Notes under the pieces: model-generated | Told to the model about the DNA's origin: nothing | The model's input: the letters and a program-made list of their open reading frames with translations, nothing else | Databases searched by the model: none | Made by a program: the position numbers and the translations under genes | Part shown: positions 1 to 9,105 of the stretch, in pieces | Numbering within the stretch: the first letter of the stretch is position 1 | How the letters are laid out: each line of letters opens with the position of its first letter | Assembly: GCF_003443655.1 (NCBI RefSeq) | Contig: NZ_CP031941.1 | Span: 2,537,501-2,601,500, forward strand | Direction: 5' to 3' | Length of the DNA: 64,000 nt | DNA from: Nostoc sphaeroides | GTDB taxonomy: Bacteria > Cyanobacteriota > Cyanobacteriia > Cyanobacteriales > Nostocaceae

Positions 1-3000
1 TGTCCTAAAGGTTCGATTTCATCTGAGCGAAGTTCTAAAGTTGCTGATGTGTTGTGAGTCACATACCAGCGTTGAACCTGGAGAACAAAATCAAATTGAG
101 CTAAGACTGAAAACTTAGAAACATCAATTTCATCAGCACCTGGTAAATCAGCCCAAGATACAGAAACAGGGATTTCTACTAACCACTCACTCACGCGTGG
201 ATCAAAGGGATCGTTGAGCAAATTGCCCTGTTCGTCTTTGTCTGATTGCGAGGGAATGACGTTGTAACCGTAGTCAATACAAGCTAAGGCTACTGGGTCA
301 TTTTTGCCGAAGGTGATACGGCGAATAAATCTTTGCGCTTTCGGGGGATGCCATCCTGAACTAGCATTAGTTAATAATGCCTTCGTGCCACTGGGTTGAA
401 CTGTAGTGCAACGATTTGGACGCTTGAAATTGTGGCGATCGCAATAATCCCAAACTACCCGATGTACAATATCTTTCCAGGAAATTAGATATTTTTCTTC
501 CTCACGCTTGAAAGCTAATCCTTGTGCAGTTGCCGGTCTTCCTTGTTCCCACCAGCGCAGCCAATCAACACCAAAAGCATGGACAAAGAAATCAAATAAA
601 CCTGTAAAAGAAACCCCCACAATCGGGTCTAATTCCCGACTGGATTGATAACGTGGTTCCAGGAATTTGTGATTTAAAAGTGCTGCTACAGATAGCGCCC
701 CAGCAGTGAAAGCCTCCTCTTGTTCTTTGTAGTTATGTGGATCGATTTGATTGAGGTGAACCTCTGACAAATTGCAGTGAAAATTAGAGCCGATAATTTC
801 ACCGCAATTGTGAGTAATACAACCGTTGGCAATAAATGAGTGAGTTAGCGGAACATGAAGATCATAGACAGATTCTTCACCAAACTCTTCAATACTGCGA
901 ACTTTTGAAGTAAACCATCGGTTGATAATAGTTTCACTATAACTCCTGGCTAGTTTCTTTGTTGCAAGTTGCTCTAGACGTTGCTGTTTTTCAGGTACAA
1001 GAGGAAAACCAACTAATTTATAGAAGTTTCTGACTCCTTCTCCTGAGTAAACTATCAGGCGCCAACTTCCTCTATTTTGACTAATCTTTTCCGTTCCATC
1101 TTTCAAGATGTAAGAAACACCTTTTTCTCCTGGATTTTGTTTAAGTTTTAGACTGCTTTTGATTTCCAGGTTTAGTAACAATAACTGAACTTGTCGGAGG
1201 AAATCTTTAGAAAGGTTACGAAGTTCTACATGTCTTGCCTTAAGACTAACGCAACCATCAGCAGAAAATAAACCTTGTAGAAAGCCAATGATGACTTCTT
1301 TTGATTGATTTAGAAAGCTATCTGGTAAACAGTTTTTTGACTGAATGCCTAGTTTTTCCAAGAATGAATTCATTAAACATGAACCACTATGAAAGGTATA
1401 TACCCCTTTCACCAAACTAGGTTTATGGTTATAGCCTGTTAGAGATTCGACAGCTTGGCTTAGGAGAGGAAAAACTGTTGGGTATTCCTTTTGATTGATA
1501 TAGAATACTGCATCTAAACTTCTATATCCTTTGTAGATTGAACCATCACCATATAACCAGCCCAGCATTTGAGCTTGTTCAATAGTGATTGTACCTTCAC
1601 CGAAACTTCCTTCTCCTTTTTGAATATAGATACTATGCTCTGAGGTTAAGTCCTTGGTTGCTACCCATCCGTGATTAGTAAAGTGTTTATGGTCAGCAGT
1701 ACATCTCATCTGTAACCCATTTTCTAAGGTTACTGTATAAGTTGTTTGTACACCAGTAGCAAACGCGATCGCATCAGTCAACTTGACACCATCTAATCCT
1801 ACTGAGCGCAAATCCACCAAGGTTCTGAATGGCTTACCAATTAAATCTTTTATTGGTACTAACCCTTGGTCAGTTGATACTAATGTATCGCCCGAATGAC
1901 AAGGATTTAACCCGTAACGAGACAAACGATGTTCCAATTCCAACGCATTAAGCTGAGGATAGCGATTCTGCAACCACTGTTTTGCTGCTCCTTGTTCATA
2001 AGCTTGCAAAAAATTAACTTTTAGAGCTTGTGTTGGCAGTAAATCAATGTTCGATCGCGCCACGGCTTCACCAGCCCATTGAATTGCTCCCTCGCCGCTA
2101 TAGTACTGTTTGCGGACAGCATTAAGACATTCTTCTAATGAGGGTTTGTGGTGAAAGACCCTGCTATGATTTGCCATCCTGAGTGCATCACGCTCTGGAT
2201 CAATTCGCCAGTTGCCACTTTCATCTTGCTGCCATAAATTATCTTTGGCATCGGCAAACAAACTATCTTCGCTAGAACCTTGCCTCATGCCAGCTGATCG
2301 CCTAATATTACCGGCAACAATTGTTACAGCAGCTTGATCGATTAATAGACAGCATTCAACTGAATTTAATTGCCGTCCTCTAGCTTTATTCAGGATGGAG
2401 GCACAACGCTGATAAAGTCCGGGCAATTTCACAGGGTTAGCAACTCCTCCAAAGCCGTTGAGAGTTTCTCCGGCTTTTCGGACATCGCTGATATCAACTA
2501 ATACTTCTACAGACGCAAAATTTTGCGTCTCTAACTTGCCAAATCGTTCATTAGTGGAAAGTTCTAATAGGGCTTGATATGATTCAACCCAACCTTCACG
2601 GCTATCTCCAACGTGAATAGTGACGTTATTGCCTTCTATATGAGTTTGAGTATATTCACGCCGTTGTTGCACAGGAGTGCTGCCAATTTCGCCTTGGACA
2701 GTCACATTCAGTTGATTACGGATGGGGGGCAACTGGTTAATAAATCGTGGTTCTAGGACGGCTCCAGTACCACAGCCCATCATTGCCAAATCCATCATTA
2801 ATCCGAATGCGCTCCAGTCTTCAAGATTGGTAGAAGTGCAATTATAAGCCCCGGAAAAATTCTTTGGCTTGGTTATCCAGTCTGTACCACCAACCCACAG
2901 CCAGCGCCCACTGGGCATAGCTTTCAAGTTGCGCTGCATCCTATCCAGGATGACAGCTTCTTCTTGAGTTAGCTTTCCCAACTCGACTAAGCCGAGTAGA

Positions 3001-3143
3001 GTGCGATCGCATACCTCATCCCATGTTTCCCTTAGTCCCGCCTTTGTGCGGCGGCTATAGGTTCTAAAAAATACGGGATTAGCAGCCGGTGCAGTTTCGG
3101 GAAACTTTGCACTCTGGCGTTTTCTTTCTAGCTCTCGAACCAT
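1..3143 (-). CDS. nrdJ: Adenosylcobalamin-dependent ribonucleoside-triphosphate reductase (class II), intein-containing, 3' end outside window
   Basis: Class II ribonucleotide reductase, which makes deoxyribonucleotides with a B12-generated thiyl radical. The frame is open from the ATG at 3143 to the left window edge. The N-extein has 414 residues and includes GAYNCTS (one redox Cys) and the GNIRRSAGMRQGSS region. The C-extein resumes at CGEIIGSNFHCNLSE and continues for 268 residues, with TVQPSGTKALL near 400-380. NPCGE carries the radical Cys, and an intein separates NP from CGE. The C-terminal redox Cys pair of the family lies beyond the window. Extein length so far (about 682 aa) fits a monomeric NrdJ of roughly 750-780 aa. 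No class I nrdAB is seen here. Identification is firm; only the 3' end is missing. Confidence 0.95.
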   Translation of the reverse strand, partial: MVRELERKRQSAKFPETAPAANPVFFRTYSRRTKAGLRETWDEVCDRTLLGLVELGKLTQEEAVILDRMQRNLKAMPSGRWLWVGGTDWITKPKNFSGAYNCTSTNLEDWSAFGLMMDLAMMGCGTGAVLEPRFINQLPPIRNQLNVTVQGEIGSTPVQQRREYTQTHIEGNNVTIHVGDSREGWVESYQALLELSTNERFGKLETQNFASVEVLVDISDVRKAGETLNGFGGVANPVKLPGLYQRCASILNKARGRQLNSVECCLLIDQAAVTIVAGNIRRSAGMRQGSSEDSLFADAKDNLWQQDESGNWRIDPERDALRMANHSRVFHHKPSLEECLNAVRKQYYSGEGAIQWAGEAVARSNIDLLPTQALKVNFLQAYEQGAAKQWLQNRYPQLNALELEHRLSRYGLNPCHSGDTLVSTDQGLVPIKDLIGKPFRTLVDLRSVGLDGVKLTDAIAFATGVQTTYTVTLENGLQMRCTADHKHFTNHGWVATKDLTSEHSIYIQKGEGSFGEGTITIEQAQMLGWLYGDGSIYKGYRSLDAVFYINQKEYPTVFPLLSQAVESLTGYNHKPSLVKGVYTFHSGSCLMNSFLEKLGIQSKNCLPDSFLNQSKEVIIGFLQGLFSADGCVSLKARHVELRNLSKDFLRQVQLLLLNLEIKSSLKLKQNPGEKGVSYILKDGTEKISQNRGSWRLIVYSGEGVRNFYKLVGFPLVPEKQQRLEQLATKKLARSYSETIINRWFTSKVRSIEEFGEESVYDLHVPLTHSFIANGCITHNCGEIIGSNFHCNLSEVHLNQIDPHNYKEQEEAFTAGALSVAALLNHKFLEPRYQSSRELDPIVGVSFTGLFDFFVHAFGVDWLRWWEQGRPATAQGLAFKREEEKYLISWKDIVHRVVWDYCDRHNFKRPNRCTTVQPSGTKALLTNASSGWHPPKAQRFIRRITFGKNDPVALACIDYGYNVIPSQSDKDEQGNLLNDPFDPRVSEWLVEIPVSVSWADLPGADEIDVSKFSVLAQFDFVLQVQRWYVTHNTSATLELRSDEIEPLG
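807..1901 (-). other. Intein with LAGLIDADG homing endonuclease inside NrdJ
   Basis: In-frame 365-residue protein-splicing element. Block A begins with Cys1 (CHSGDTLVS). Block B has TADH at residues 68-71. The endonuclease dodecapeptides are MLGWLYGDGSI at 112-122 and IIGFLQGLFSADG at 204-216. Block F is VYDLHVPLTHSFIANG at 346-360. The element ends in His364-Asn365, followed by Cys as +1 residue. Insertion is within NP|CGE, so the +1 splicing nucleophile is the catalytic radical Cys of the reductase, and the enzyme should be inactive until splicing is complete. All splicing and endonuclease motifs look intact, so it may be both splicing and mobile. Boundaries come from the conserved motifs and extein continuity. 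Confidence 0.95.
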
Positions 3144-3357
3144 ATACTAAGTGTCTTGCGTTCTTGTTGCGTGCGGACAGATTATGACTATACGCCAAGT
3201 AGTTTGAGTATTAAAGATTGTCAAATTGTCCACTTTACGCTAGCTATAGACCGTACTATTTGCAACAGAAATTTATAATGTATAATATCATTCACTCTTG
3301 AGTATGATATTAATATAAAGTTTCAATTAGCACCCATACTTGATAAGTATTTTTAAA

Positions 3358-3867
3358 ATGATCAATATCCGTTGTGAAGCGCTGTCAGACTACACAGTAA
3401 TATCTGAGGTGAATACATTAGCCTTTGGGCAAGAAAATGAGGCTAAACTTGTAGAGAAAATTCGCCGTTCTGACCGCTATGTTCCAGAACTTTCTCTAGT
3501 TGCAGAGATTGAAAATGTTGTAGTCGGTCATATTTTATTCAGCTACATTGACCTGGTGAGTGAAGAAACGCTACAGGTACTCGGTTTAGCACCTTTGGCA
3601 GTTCATCCACAGTTTCAAAGACAAGGTATTGGTAGCGCACTAATAAAAGTAGGGTTAGAAATAGCAGAAGCAAAGAAAGAAGCCATAGTAATTGTACTAG
3701 GTCATCCCGAATTTTATACTCGCTTTGGCTTTCAGCCTTCTGTTGTTTATGAAATTGAGTCTCCTTTTCCAGTACCAGAGGATGTCTTCATGGTTAAACC
3801 ACTGCAAAGTTATCAAAAAAGGTATAAAGGAAAAGTTTTTTATCCATCTACTTTTGATGGAGTGTAA
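3358..3867 (+). CDS. GNAT family N-acetyltransferase
   Basis: 169-residue single-domain acetyltransferase, divergent from nrdJ. The fold is shown by VAEIENVVVGHILFS (beta strands 2-3) and the acetyl-CoA loop VHPQFQRQGIGSALI (Q/R-x-x-G-x-G/A), followed by IVLGHPEFYTRFGF, typical of YhbS-like GNATs. The frame extends upstream to a TTG at 3340, but the ATG at 3358 leads straight into the conserved domain and is preferred; no clear Shine-Dalgarno sequence is seen. The substrate cannot be told from sequence. It stands alone, with repeat-rich DNA downstream. Confidence 0.85.
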   Translation: MINIRCEALSDYTVISEVNTLAFGQENEAKLVEKIRRSDRYVPELSLVAEIENVVVGHILFSYIDLVSEETLQVLGLAPLAVHPQFQRQGIGSALIKVGLEIAEAKKEAIVIVLGHPEFYTRFGFQPSVVYEIESPFPVPEDVFMVKPLQSYQKRYKGKVFYPSTFDGV

Positions 3868-4282
3868 CTCGCGCACAAATTTAGGGATGAGGCAGATAAA
3901 ACCAATTCGCAATTCGCAATGGGCAACTCTTGAAGACGCTACAAGCGAACGCCCCGCTACGAAGAGAGCAATTCGCAATTAATTCAGCCCGACACTAGGG
4001 GTGGGGTTTTTACCTACCTTGGGAAACAAGGATTTTTTCGCCCACCAGGGGCAAGGTACAGAGTTTGTCATTGCAATCCCGATTCGAGAAGCGAAATCAG
4101 CACAATTATCAAAGTGCGTAGGCGTAGCCCGTCGTAGACATCGCCCTTAGAGGGGAAATTGCGCCCGAATTGTTCGGTTCTACCACTGTTATCAGTACAC
4201 AAATAGCTATAACCTCTTAGGTAGTAGTGTAATGTCTACCCTAGACGCTGTTAGTCGCTCTTGAATTAAGGGGTGAAAGCCT
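3868..4282 (+). other. Gene-free, repeat-rich spacer with a possible kinase relic
   Basis: Holds Nostoc-type dispersed repeats (AATTCGCAATTCGCAAT near 3903-3920 and 3969-3981, GCGTAGGCGTAGCCCG near 4118) and a short decayed coding stretch listed separately. A purine-rich AAGGGG at about 4268-4273 is the likely ribosome site for the following GTG-started kinase gene. Confidence 0.6.
4007..4105 (+). pseudogene. Possible relic of a sensor kinase C-terminus
   Basis: A short frame here reads FFAHQGQGTEFVIAIPI, which resembles the very end of histidine-kinase ATPase domains (G-x-G-T-x-F-x-x-x-I/L-P). No start codon, G1 or N box precedes it, so at most it is a decayed fragment. An intact kinase gene begins about 180 bp downstream, but that gene has a different C-terminus. 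Low certainty because the match is short. Confidence 0.3.
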
Positions 4283-5692
4283 GTGTACAAATGGATATTG
4301 CCAAGTCTGAGCGAAATCTTGGCCCAAAATCAATCAAGTCTGGCTGAATGTTCACCTGCTAAAGCAGAGCGGCAGTGGCGTGTTAGCCTAGCAGCGACAG
4401 AACATTTGCTATTAAATACTTTAGCATCTGATTCAGTTGACGCAACCCAAGGATTAGTTTTAGCTGCACCAGCACCCTTATTTAGTCAGCCAAAACTAAC
4501 TCAAAGCTTACAAACAGTAAGTTTTACCGCAAAACCATTTAATCCCTTGGCACTGATGCCATTTCAGATGCCAGATGCAATCGCGCCTGTAAATGAAGAA
4601 ATGGCTCCCCATGAATCGGTACTTTCTTTATTACCTGCCGATCCACTAGGTGCAGAGCAGTTTTGCTTGGTTTTTACAGATAAATTTAGTTTAGTACTGG
4701 TTTTAGCAACTCACAAAAACGGTAAAAAAACCTTTTCATTTTCTTTTGAGCCAGAAGTAGTACAACAGGCTTGGCGATCGCTAGGAGCAAGAGTCATGCT
4801 GGCTAATCCAGAATTTTTTGCCCGCCTAGATACATTAGTACAACAGTATTCTCCCGTAGCGCCAGATTGCCGCATCATGGTTCAGTTTAGCCAGTTGTTA
4901 CTTCAGGAATTAGCAGAAGCAGAAGAGGCTGGGGACAAGGAGGATAAACCATGCCCAATGCCCAATGCCCAAAATCCTGATGTAGAATTGCTACAAGCTT
5001 TCGCTCACGAAGTCCGCACACCTTTAACAACTATTCGCACCATGACTCGCCTGCTGCTGAAGCGGCGGGATTTAGATGCCAGCGTGACTAATCGCTTAAA
5101 AATTATTGATCATGAGTGTACCGAGCAAATTGATCGGATGGAGTTGCTGTTTAAGGCAGCAGAATTGGAAACTACTACCTCAACAAAATCGCCAAAAACT
5201 CAACTCACGCCGATGTCTTTAGATCAAGTGTTGCAGCAGAGTATTCCCCGTTGGGAACAAGCAGCGCATCGGCGGAACTTAACTTTAAATGTCGTTTTAC
5301 CCCAGCAACTACCAACTGTGGTAAGTAATCCCATGATGCTGGATCAGGTACTCACTGGTTTGATAGAGAATTTTACTCGCAGCTTACCTGCTGGTAGCCA
5401 TATTCAAGTACAAGTTATCCCGGCTGGAGATCAACTTAAGTTACAATTATCGCCCCAATTTGGGTGCAAAGATTCAAGTAAAGCCGCCATACCTCCAACG
5501 CCACCAATTCGCAAAGCTCTAGGTCAATTGCTGATGTTCCAACCAGAAACGGGTACGATTAGCTTGAATATTGCCGCAACCAAGCATTTGTTTCAAGCGA
5601 TCGGTGGCAAACTGATTGTGCGTCAGCGTCCACATTATGGGGAAGTCTTGACAATTTTCCTCCCCTTAGAAGTTAGCAATATACATAATTGA
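4283..5692 (+). CDS. Sensor histidine kinase with degenerate ATPase domain
   Basis: 469 residues with a GTG start (AAGGGG about 10 nt upstream). The N-terminal ~200 residues form a cyanobacterial sensory region without obvious membrane segments. The HisKA H-box FAHEVRTPLTTIRTM is intact. The ATPase domain keeps an N-box-like MLDQVLTGLIEN, but the DxGxG (G1) motif is not visible and the G2 glycines are replaced (TGTISLNIAATKHL). A poor-complexity linker (AEAEEAGDKEDKPCPMPNAQNPD) precedes the H-box, partly encoded by a repeat-like CCCAATGCCCAATGCCC. The protein may accept phosphate rather than autophosphorylate. The N-acetylmuramoyl amidase gene starts 20 bp downstream, so co-transcription is likely. 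Confidence 0.8.
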   Translation: MYKWILPSLSEILAQNQSSLAECSPAKAERQWRVSLAATEHLLLNTLASDSVDATQGLVLAAPAPLFSQPKLTQSLQTVSFTAKPFNPLALMPFQMPDAIAPVNEEMAPHESVLSLLPADPLGAEQFCLVFTDKFSLVLVLATHKNGKKTFSFSFEPEVVQQAWRSLGARVMLANPEFFARLDTLVQQYSPVAPDCRIMVQFSQLLLQELAEAEEAGDKEDKPCPMPNAQNPDVELLQAFAHEVRTPLTTIRTMTRLLLKRRDLDASVTNRLKIIDHECTEQIDRMELLFKAAELETTTSTKSPKTQLTPMSLDQVLQQSIPRWEQAAHRRNLTLNVVLPQQLPTVVSNPMMLDQVLTGLIENFTRSLPAGSHIQVQVIPAGDQLKLQLSPQFGCKDSSKAAIPPTPPIRKALGQLLMFQPETGTISLNIAATKHLFQAIGGKLIVRQRPHYGEVLTIFLPLEVSNIHN

Positions 5693-5712
5693 CTAGTCAG
5701 AGTCTATATTGA

Positions 5713-6348
5713 GTGAAACCAATTTTAGCTTTAGCGATCAGTTCCATATTCATTTCTTCACCAGCTTTTGCACAGGTACAATTACAACCATTATCTGGCA
5801 TTAAGATTTTGGTTAACCCAGGACACGGAGGGCAAGAGACTGGCGCAGCTGGGCCAACAGGATATTTAGCTAAAGATGTCAGCTTGACAGTATCTAAGTT
5901 GCTGCGTGATGAACTGGTCTTAAGAGGTGCGGTAGTAGTGATGACGCGAGAAGATGACAGAGAACTAGCTTTGTCTGATCGCCAAGCTATGATCGATCAA
6001 CAACAACCAGCGATCGCTCTAACTATACATTACACAGCAGTACCTAACGACGGAAATGCAGAGAATACCAAAGGCATTAGAACTTTTTGGTATCATTCCC
6101 AAGCCCATAGTCTAGCCGTTTTTCTCCACAATTATCTAGTTAACCAGCTAGGGCGTTCATCAATAGGGGTGTTTTGGAACAACTTGGCGCTAACTCGTCC
6201 CTCTACAGCACCATCAGTGGTAATGGAACTGGGTTTTATGACCAACCCCGAAGAATTTGAATGGATAGCCAACGCCGATGAACAAAAAAAATTAGCGCGA
6301 GTCTTGGCAGATGGTGTTGTTAAGTGGTTTCAGGGTGCGATCACTTAA
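5713..6348 (+). CDS. N-acetylmuramoyl-L-alanine amidase (Amidase_3 / AmiC type)
   Basis: Periplasmic zinc amidase that removes stem peptides from peptidoglycan. 211 residues with a GTG start. The signal peptide ends at SSPAFA|Q (about residue 20). Zinc ligands and catalytic residues are visible: VNPGHGG (His), QETGA (Glu), IHYTA (second His, usual SIHAN), and VMELGFMTNPEE containing the catalytic Glu. Length is near that of a bare catalytic domain: no AMIN or SPOR domain is attached. It follows the kinase gene by 20 bp, suggesting an operon. In filamentous cyanobacteria such enzymes can help form septal nanopores, but this copy's role is not shown by sequence. Confidence 0.9.
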   Translation: MKPILALAISSIFISSPAFAQVQLQPLSGIKILVNPGHGGQETGAAGPTGYLAKDVSLTVSKLLRDELVLRGAVVVMTREDDRELALSDRQAMIDQQQPAIALTIHYTAVPNDGNAENTKGIRTFWYHSQAHSLAVFLHNYLVNQLGRSSIGVFWNNLALTRPSTAPSVVMELGFMTNPEEFEWIANADEQKKLARVLADGVVKWFQGAIT

Positions 6349-6508
6349 GTAGGTAGATGCAAATAAAGTTAAGTGCTGACTGGAATTAGTATAGTTTAAT
6401 GCCAGTAAATTTTTCTGACTTGCCATCTGTAAAAATAGATGCCAAAAATGTATATAAATTCTGCTTAAGAGCCAAGTAGACATTTCTGCAAACATCAAAA
6501 GGAAAATT

Positions 6509-7177
6509 ATGGCAAGTTTTGAAGTAATCGAAAAAGAAAGCTTGCGTTTAGTCAAGGTAACTTTGCAAAACGAAACAGTCCGAACTGAATCTGGTGCTAT
6601 GTACTATATCCGTGGCAATATTCAGATGCAATCTAAAGCCCCTTCAGCAGGCGGATTTTTAAAATCCCTAGCCACGGGAGAAAACATTTTCCGTCCTACA
6701 TATACAGGCACTGGTGAATTATATTTAGAGCCTTCTTTATCGGGATATCACATTTTAGAATTAGACGGTAGTGAATGGATTTTAGATAGTGGTGCTTATT
6801 GGGCTAGTGATGGCACTGTAGAAGTAGGAGCTGAACGCAACAAATTTGTATCAGGCTTAATTGGTGGTGAGGGATTGTTTCAAACAAAAGTCAAAGGCAG
6901 GGGTAGAGTCGTTATGGTAGCACAAGGCCCTGTAGAAATAATAAATTTGCAAAATGAGCGATTAGTTGTGGATGGAAATTTTGCGATCGCTCGCACAAGT
7001 AGCTTAAATTATCGCGTTGAAAAAGCTACTAAATCTCTTTTAGGTTCGATGTCCTCTGGTGAATTCCTCGTGAATACTTTTGAGGGAACTGGTACTGTAT
7101 TGCTGGCTCCTATACCTTATTGGCAAGTCATGATGCTCCGCCAAATTACTGCCGCGCTACCAAAAACTTCTAGCTAA
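6509..7177 (+). CDS. AIM24 family protein
   Basis: 222-residue protein of the AIM24/TIGR00266 family, a beta-rich double-psi-like fold found in bacteria and in mitochondria. It starts at the ATG at 6509 after AAAGGAAAA. Family signatures include GAMYYIRGNIQMQSK, a central LYLEPSLSGYHILELDG and the C-terminal GEFLVNTFEGTGTVLLAPI. No signal peptide or membrane segment is visible, so it is probably cytosolic or membrane-peripheral. Biochemical function of the family in bacteria is not established. It stands alone and converges with the next kinase gene. Confidence 0.88.
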   Translation: MASFEVIEKESLRLVKVTLQNETVRTESGAMYYIRGNIQMQSKAPSAGGFLKSLATGENIFRPTYTGTGELYLEPSLSGYHILELDGSEWILDSGAYWASDGTVEVGAERNKFVSGLIGGEGLFQTKVKGRGRVVMVAQGPVEIINLQNERLVVDGNFAIARTSSLNYRVEKATKSLLGSMSSGEFLVNTFEGTGTVLLAPIPYWQVMMLRQITAALPKTSS

Positions 7178-7251
7178 TAATCATTGTAAGTCTTTCCGAC
7201 ATGCTTGTGCGATCGCTCGTTTTTTTGAATTACTGTGGGTAAATCTAGTCA

Positions 7252-7301
7252 TTTGTCATTAATCATTAGTCCCAATGACCAATGACAAATGACAAATGAC
7301 T
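7252..7301. repeat. CAATGACAAATGAC short repeats
   Basis: Simple 7-bp-based repeat (CAAATGA units) with an inverted partner (TCATTTGTCATTAATCATT) between two convergent genes. The pairing could fold into a hairpin and may serve as a bidirectional terminator. It is a Nostoc-type dispersed simple repeat. Confidence 0.6.
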
Positions 7302-7370
7302 AAAATTTTTATAACACAAATAGGATTGCTATAGCAGCATAAAGTTAACTCAGGGGATAATTGTAACTCA

Positions 7371-8822
7371 TCACTCATTTTCTATTGCGATCGCTCTTGG
7401 GGTATCGCCAACGCTTGGGAGTTGCACTGTAAATGTGGAACCTTCATATAATTTACTTTTTACAGAAATAGAACCGCCAGAGCGTAGCAGCAATTGCTGT
7501 ACAATTGTTAACCCCAACCCAGCACCACCATGATCTTCATTTGCTGCTGTACGCACCCGATAAAATCGGTCAAAGATTTTAGAAATCTCGCTTTCGGCAA
7601 TACCGATACCTGTGTCGCGGAATTCTAATTGGACATAATCGCCTTGAAGTCGGGCACGCACCCATACTTCACCCCCATTAGCAGTAAACTTAATGCTGTT
7701 GTGCAGCAGATTAATCACAATCTGCCTCAGCCCACCACTCACACACCAAATAGATGGAAGTTCAGTGGGTACAGTGTAGGCTAGCATAATCCCTTTTTCT
7801 TGGGCTAGAGGTTGGTAGGTACTAACTACTCCAGGTACAATATCTGAGAGCCGCACCGACTCTAAAGCTGTTCCCTCTAAATTACGTTCCAGATGCACCA
7901 GTTCCAACAAACCATTAATCAGAGAATTTTGCTGATCGCACTGGGTATTTAACATTTGTAAATAACGTTGTCGCTGGGGGGATTTAAGATTAGGGGAATT
8001 CAATAACGAAAGTGCTGTCTTCATGTGCGTCAAGGGTGTACGCAATTCCTGACATACATTTTTTAGATATTCATCTTTGAGTTGCTCTTTGTTATTCAGT
8101 TCTTGATTTTGTTGCTGCAACTTGGTAGTGCGGACTCTGATGATTTGACGATTAATTTCATCTTGTCGCAGGAGTTGTTTTGCAAACAGTTGATTCATCA
8201 GTGCGCCTTGGGGCGCAGCTGGACAAATAAAATCAACAGGTATTGGGGATGATTCTGGCGTAATCGCTTGTTCAATCCCATTTAATACTTGCTGAATTAC
8301 TCTCCCCTCAAGAGTATTTATAATCAGTAACGGCTGGTTTTTATTAGTATTTACCTTCCCCGATGTCTTATTTTTGCGTTTTTTAAGTGGTCGATGAGCC
8401 AAAATTAAACTGCAAAACTGGGGCGATAACACCATCAGAAAGTTTTCCCGTCGCATTTGGCTATCTGGTGATAGGTGAACGGGGACATGATGAGGGGATG
8501 AGGAAGATGAGGGAGTATTTTCTTCCCCTGCAACGCCAGCTCCCTCATCTTCCCCTTTCTGACTCTCGTCAATCTGGCAAGTATAAATGAGACTAGACGC
8601 ACCTACCGAGGATTGATAACGCGCTAGTTCTGATTGCCAAATTTTTTCTGGTGGTAGCTTCACCCATAAAGTGGCTGCAATTTGCTGCTCAATTAGTAAG
8701 TCAATTTGCGCTCTCACCAGTGATAGCAGAGTAGCAGGACTGAGGGACAATGGTTTAGGAGGCGCTTGCACTCCCATAACTACTTGATAAACAGACAAAT
8801 CCTTAGCTAGAAAAACATTCAT
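7371..8822 (-). CDS. Sensor kinase-like protein with DICT-like N-terminus, phospho-acceptor His replaced by Gln
   Basis: 483 residues. The N-terminal region (about 1-230), starting MNVFLAKDLSVYQVV, resembles the cyanobacterial DICT-type sensory domain and has no membrane segment. A coiled linker (RTTKLQQQNQELNNKEQ) leads to the dimerisation domain, whose H-box reads NVCQELRTPLTHMKTAL: the usual HELRTPL is QELRTPL, encoded by CAG. The ATPase domain is complete: N-box INLLHNSIKFT, G1 FRDTGIGIAE, F-box FDRFYRV and G2 GAGLGLTIV. It can probably bind ATP but lacks the normal phosphorylation site. It is separated from murE by a repeat-rich gap of about 280 bp. Confidence 0.85.
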   Translation of the reverse strand: MNVFLAKDLSVYQVVMGVQAPPKPLSLSPATLLSLVRAQIDLLIEQQIAATLWVKLPPEKIWQSELARYQSSVGASSLIYTCQIDESQKGEDEGAGVAGEENTPSSSSSPHHVPVHLSPDSQMRRENFLMVLSPQFCSLILAHRPLKKRKNKTSGKVNTNKNQPLLIINTLEGRVIQQVLNGIEQAITPESSPIPVDFICPAAPQGALMNQLFAKQLLRQDEINRQIIRVRTTKLQQQNQELNNKEQLKDEYLKNVCQELRTPLTHMKTALSLLNSPNLKSPQRQRYLQMLNTQCDQQNSLINGLLELVHLERNLEGTALESVRLSDIVPGVVSTYQPLAQEKGIMLAYTVPTELPSIWCVSGGLRQIVINLLHNSIKFTANGGEVWVRARLQGDYVQLEFRDTGIGIAESEISKIFDRFYRVRTAANEDHGGAGLGLTIVQQLLLRSGGSISVKSKLYEGSTFTVQLPSVGDTPRAIAIENE

Positions 8823-8944
8823 GAGTCAAGCACAACTTGAATGAAGCAAGAAATAACTCTGTCTTCGATTTTCACCTTTATGTGTGCATTTTTTACAAAA
8901 TCCCCACGGAAAGAAACATTAACTATAAAAAACTACACTTACAA

Positions 8945-8986
8945 GGGAGTGGGGAGTGGGGAGTGGGGAGTGGGGAGTGGGGAGTG
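8945..8986. repeat. Heptanucleotide STRR (GGGAGTG x6)
   Basis: Six perfect tandem copies of GGGAGTG, then a degenerate GGGGGAGCAGGGGG. Heptanucleotide short tandem repeats are characteristic of heterocystous cyanobacteria. Confidence 0.95.
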
Positions 8987-9008
8987 GGGGGAGCAGGGGG
9001 ACTCAAAT

Positions 9009-9086
9009 CAGTGAACAGTTATCAGTGAACAGTTATCACAGACGATTTTCAAAACTTTTAACTGATAACTGATAACTGATAACAGC
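9009..9086. repeat. CAGTGAACAGTTATCA / AACTGATAACTGATAAC short repeats
   Basis: Two copies of a 16-bp unit (CAGTGAACAGTTATCA) at about 9011-9040, followed after roughly 25 bp by TAACTGATAACTGATAACTGATAAC. The second array is a near-inverse of the first, so the two can pair. It lies just downstream of the murE stop on its strand and may end transcription. Confidence 0.7.
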
Positions 9087-9105
9087 CCCATGCCCAATGC
9101 CCAAA

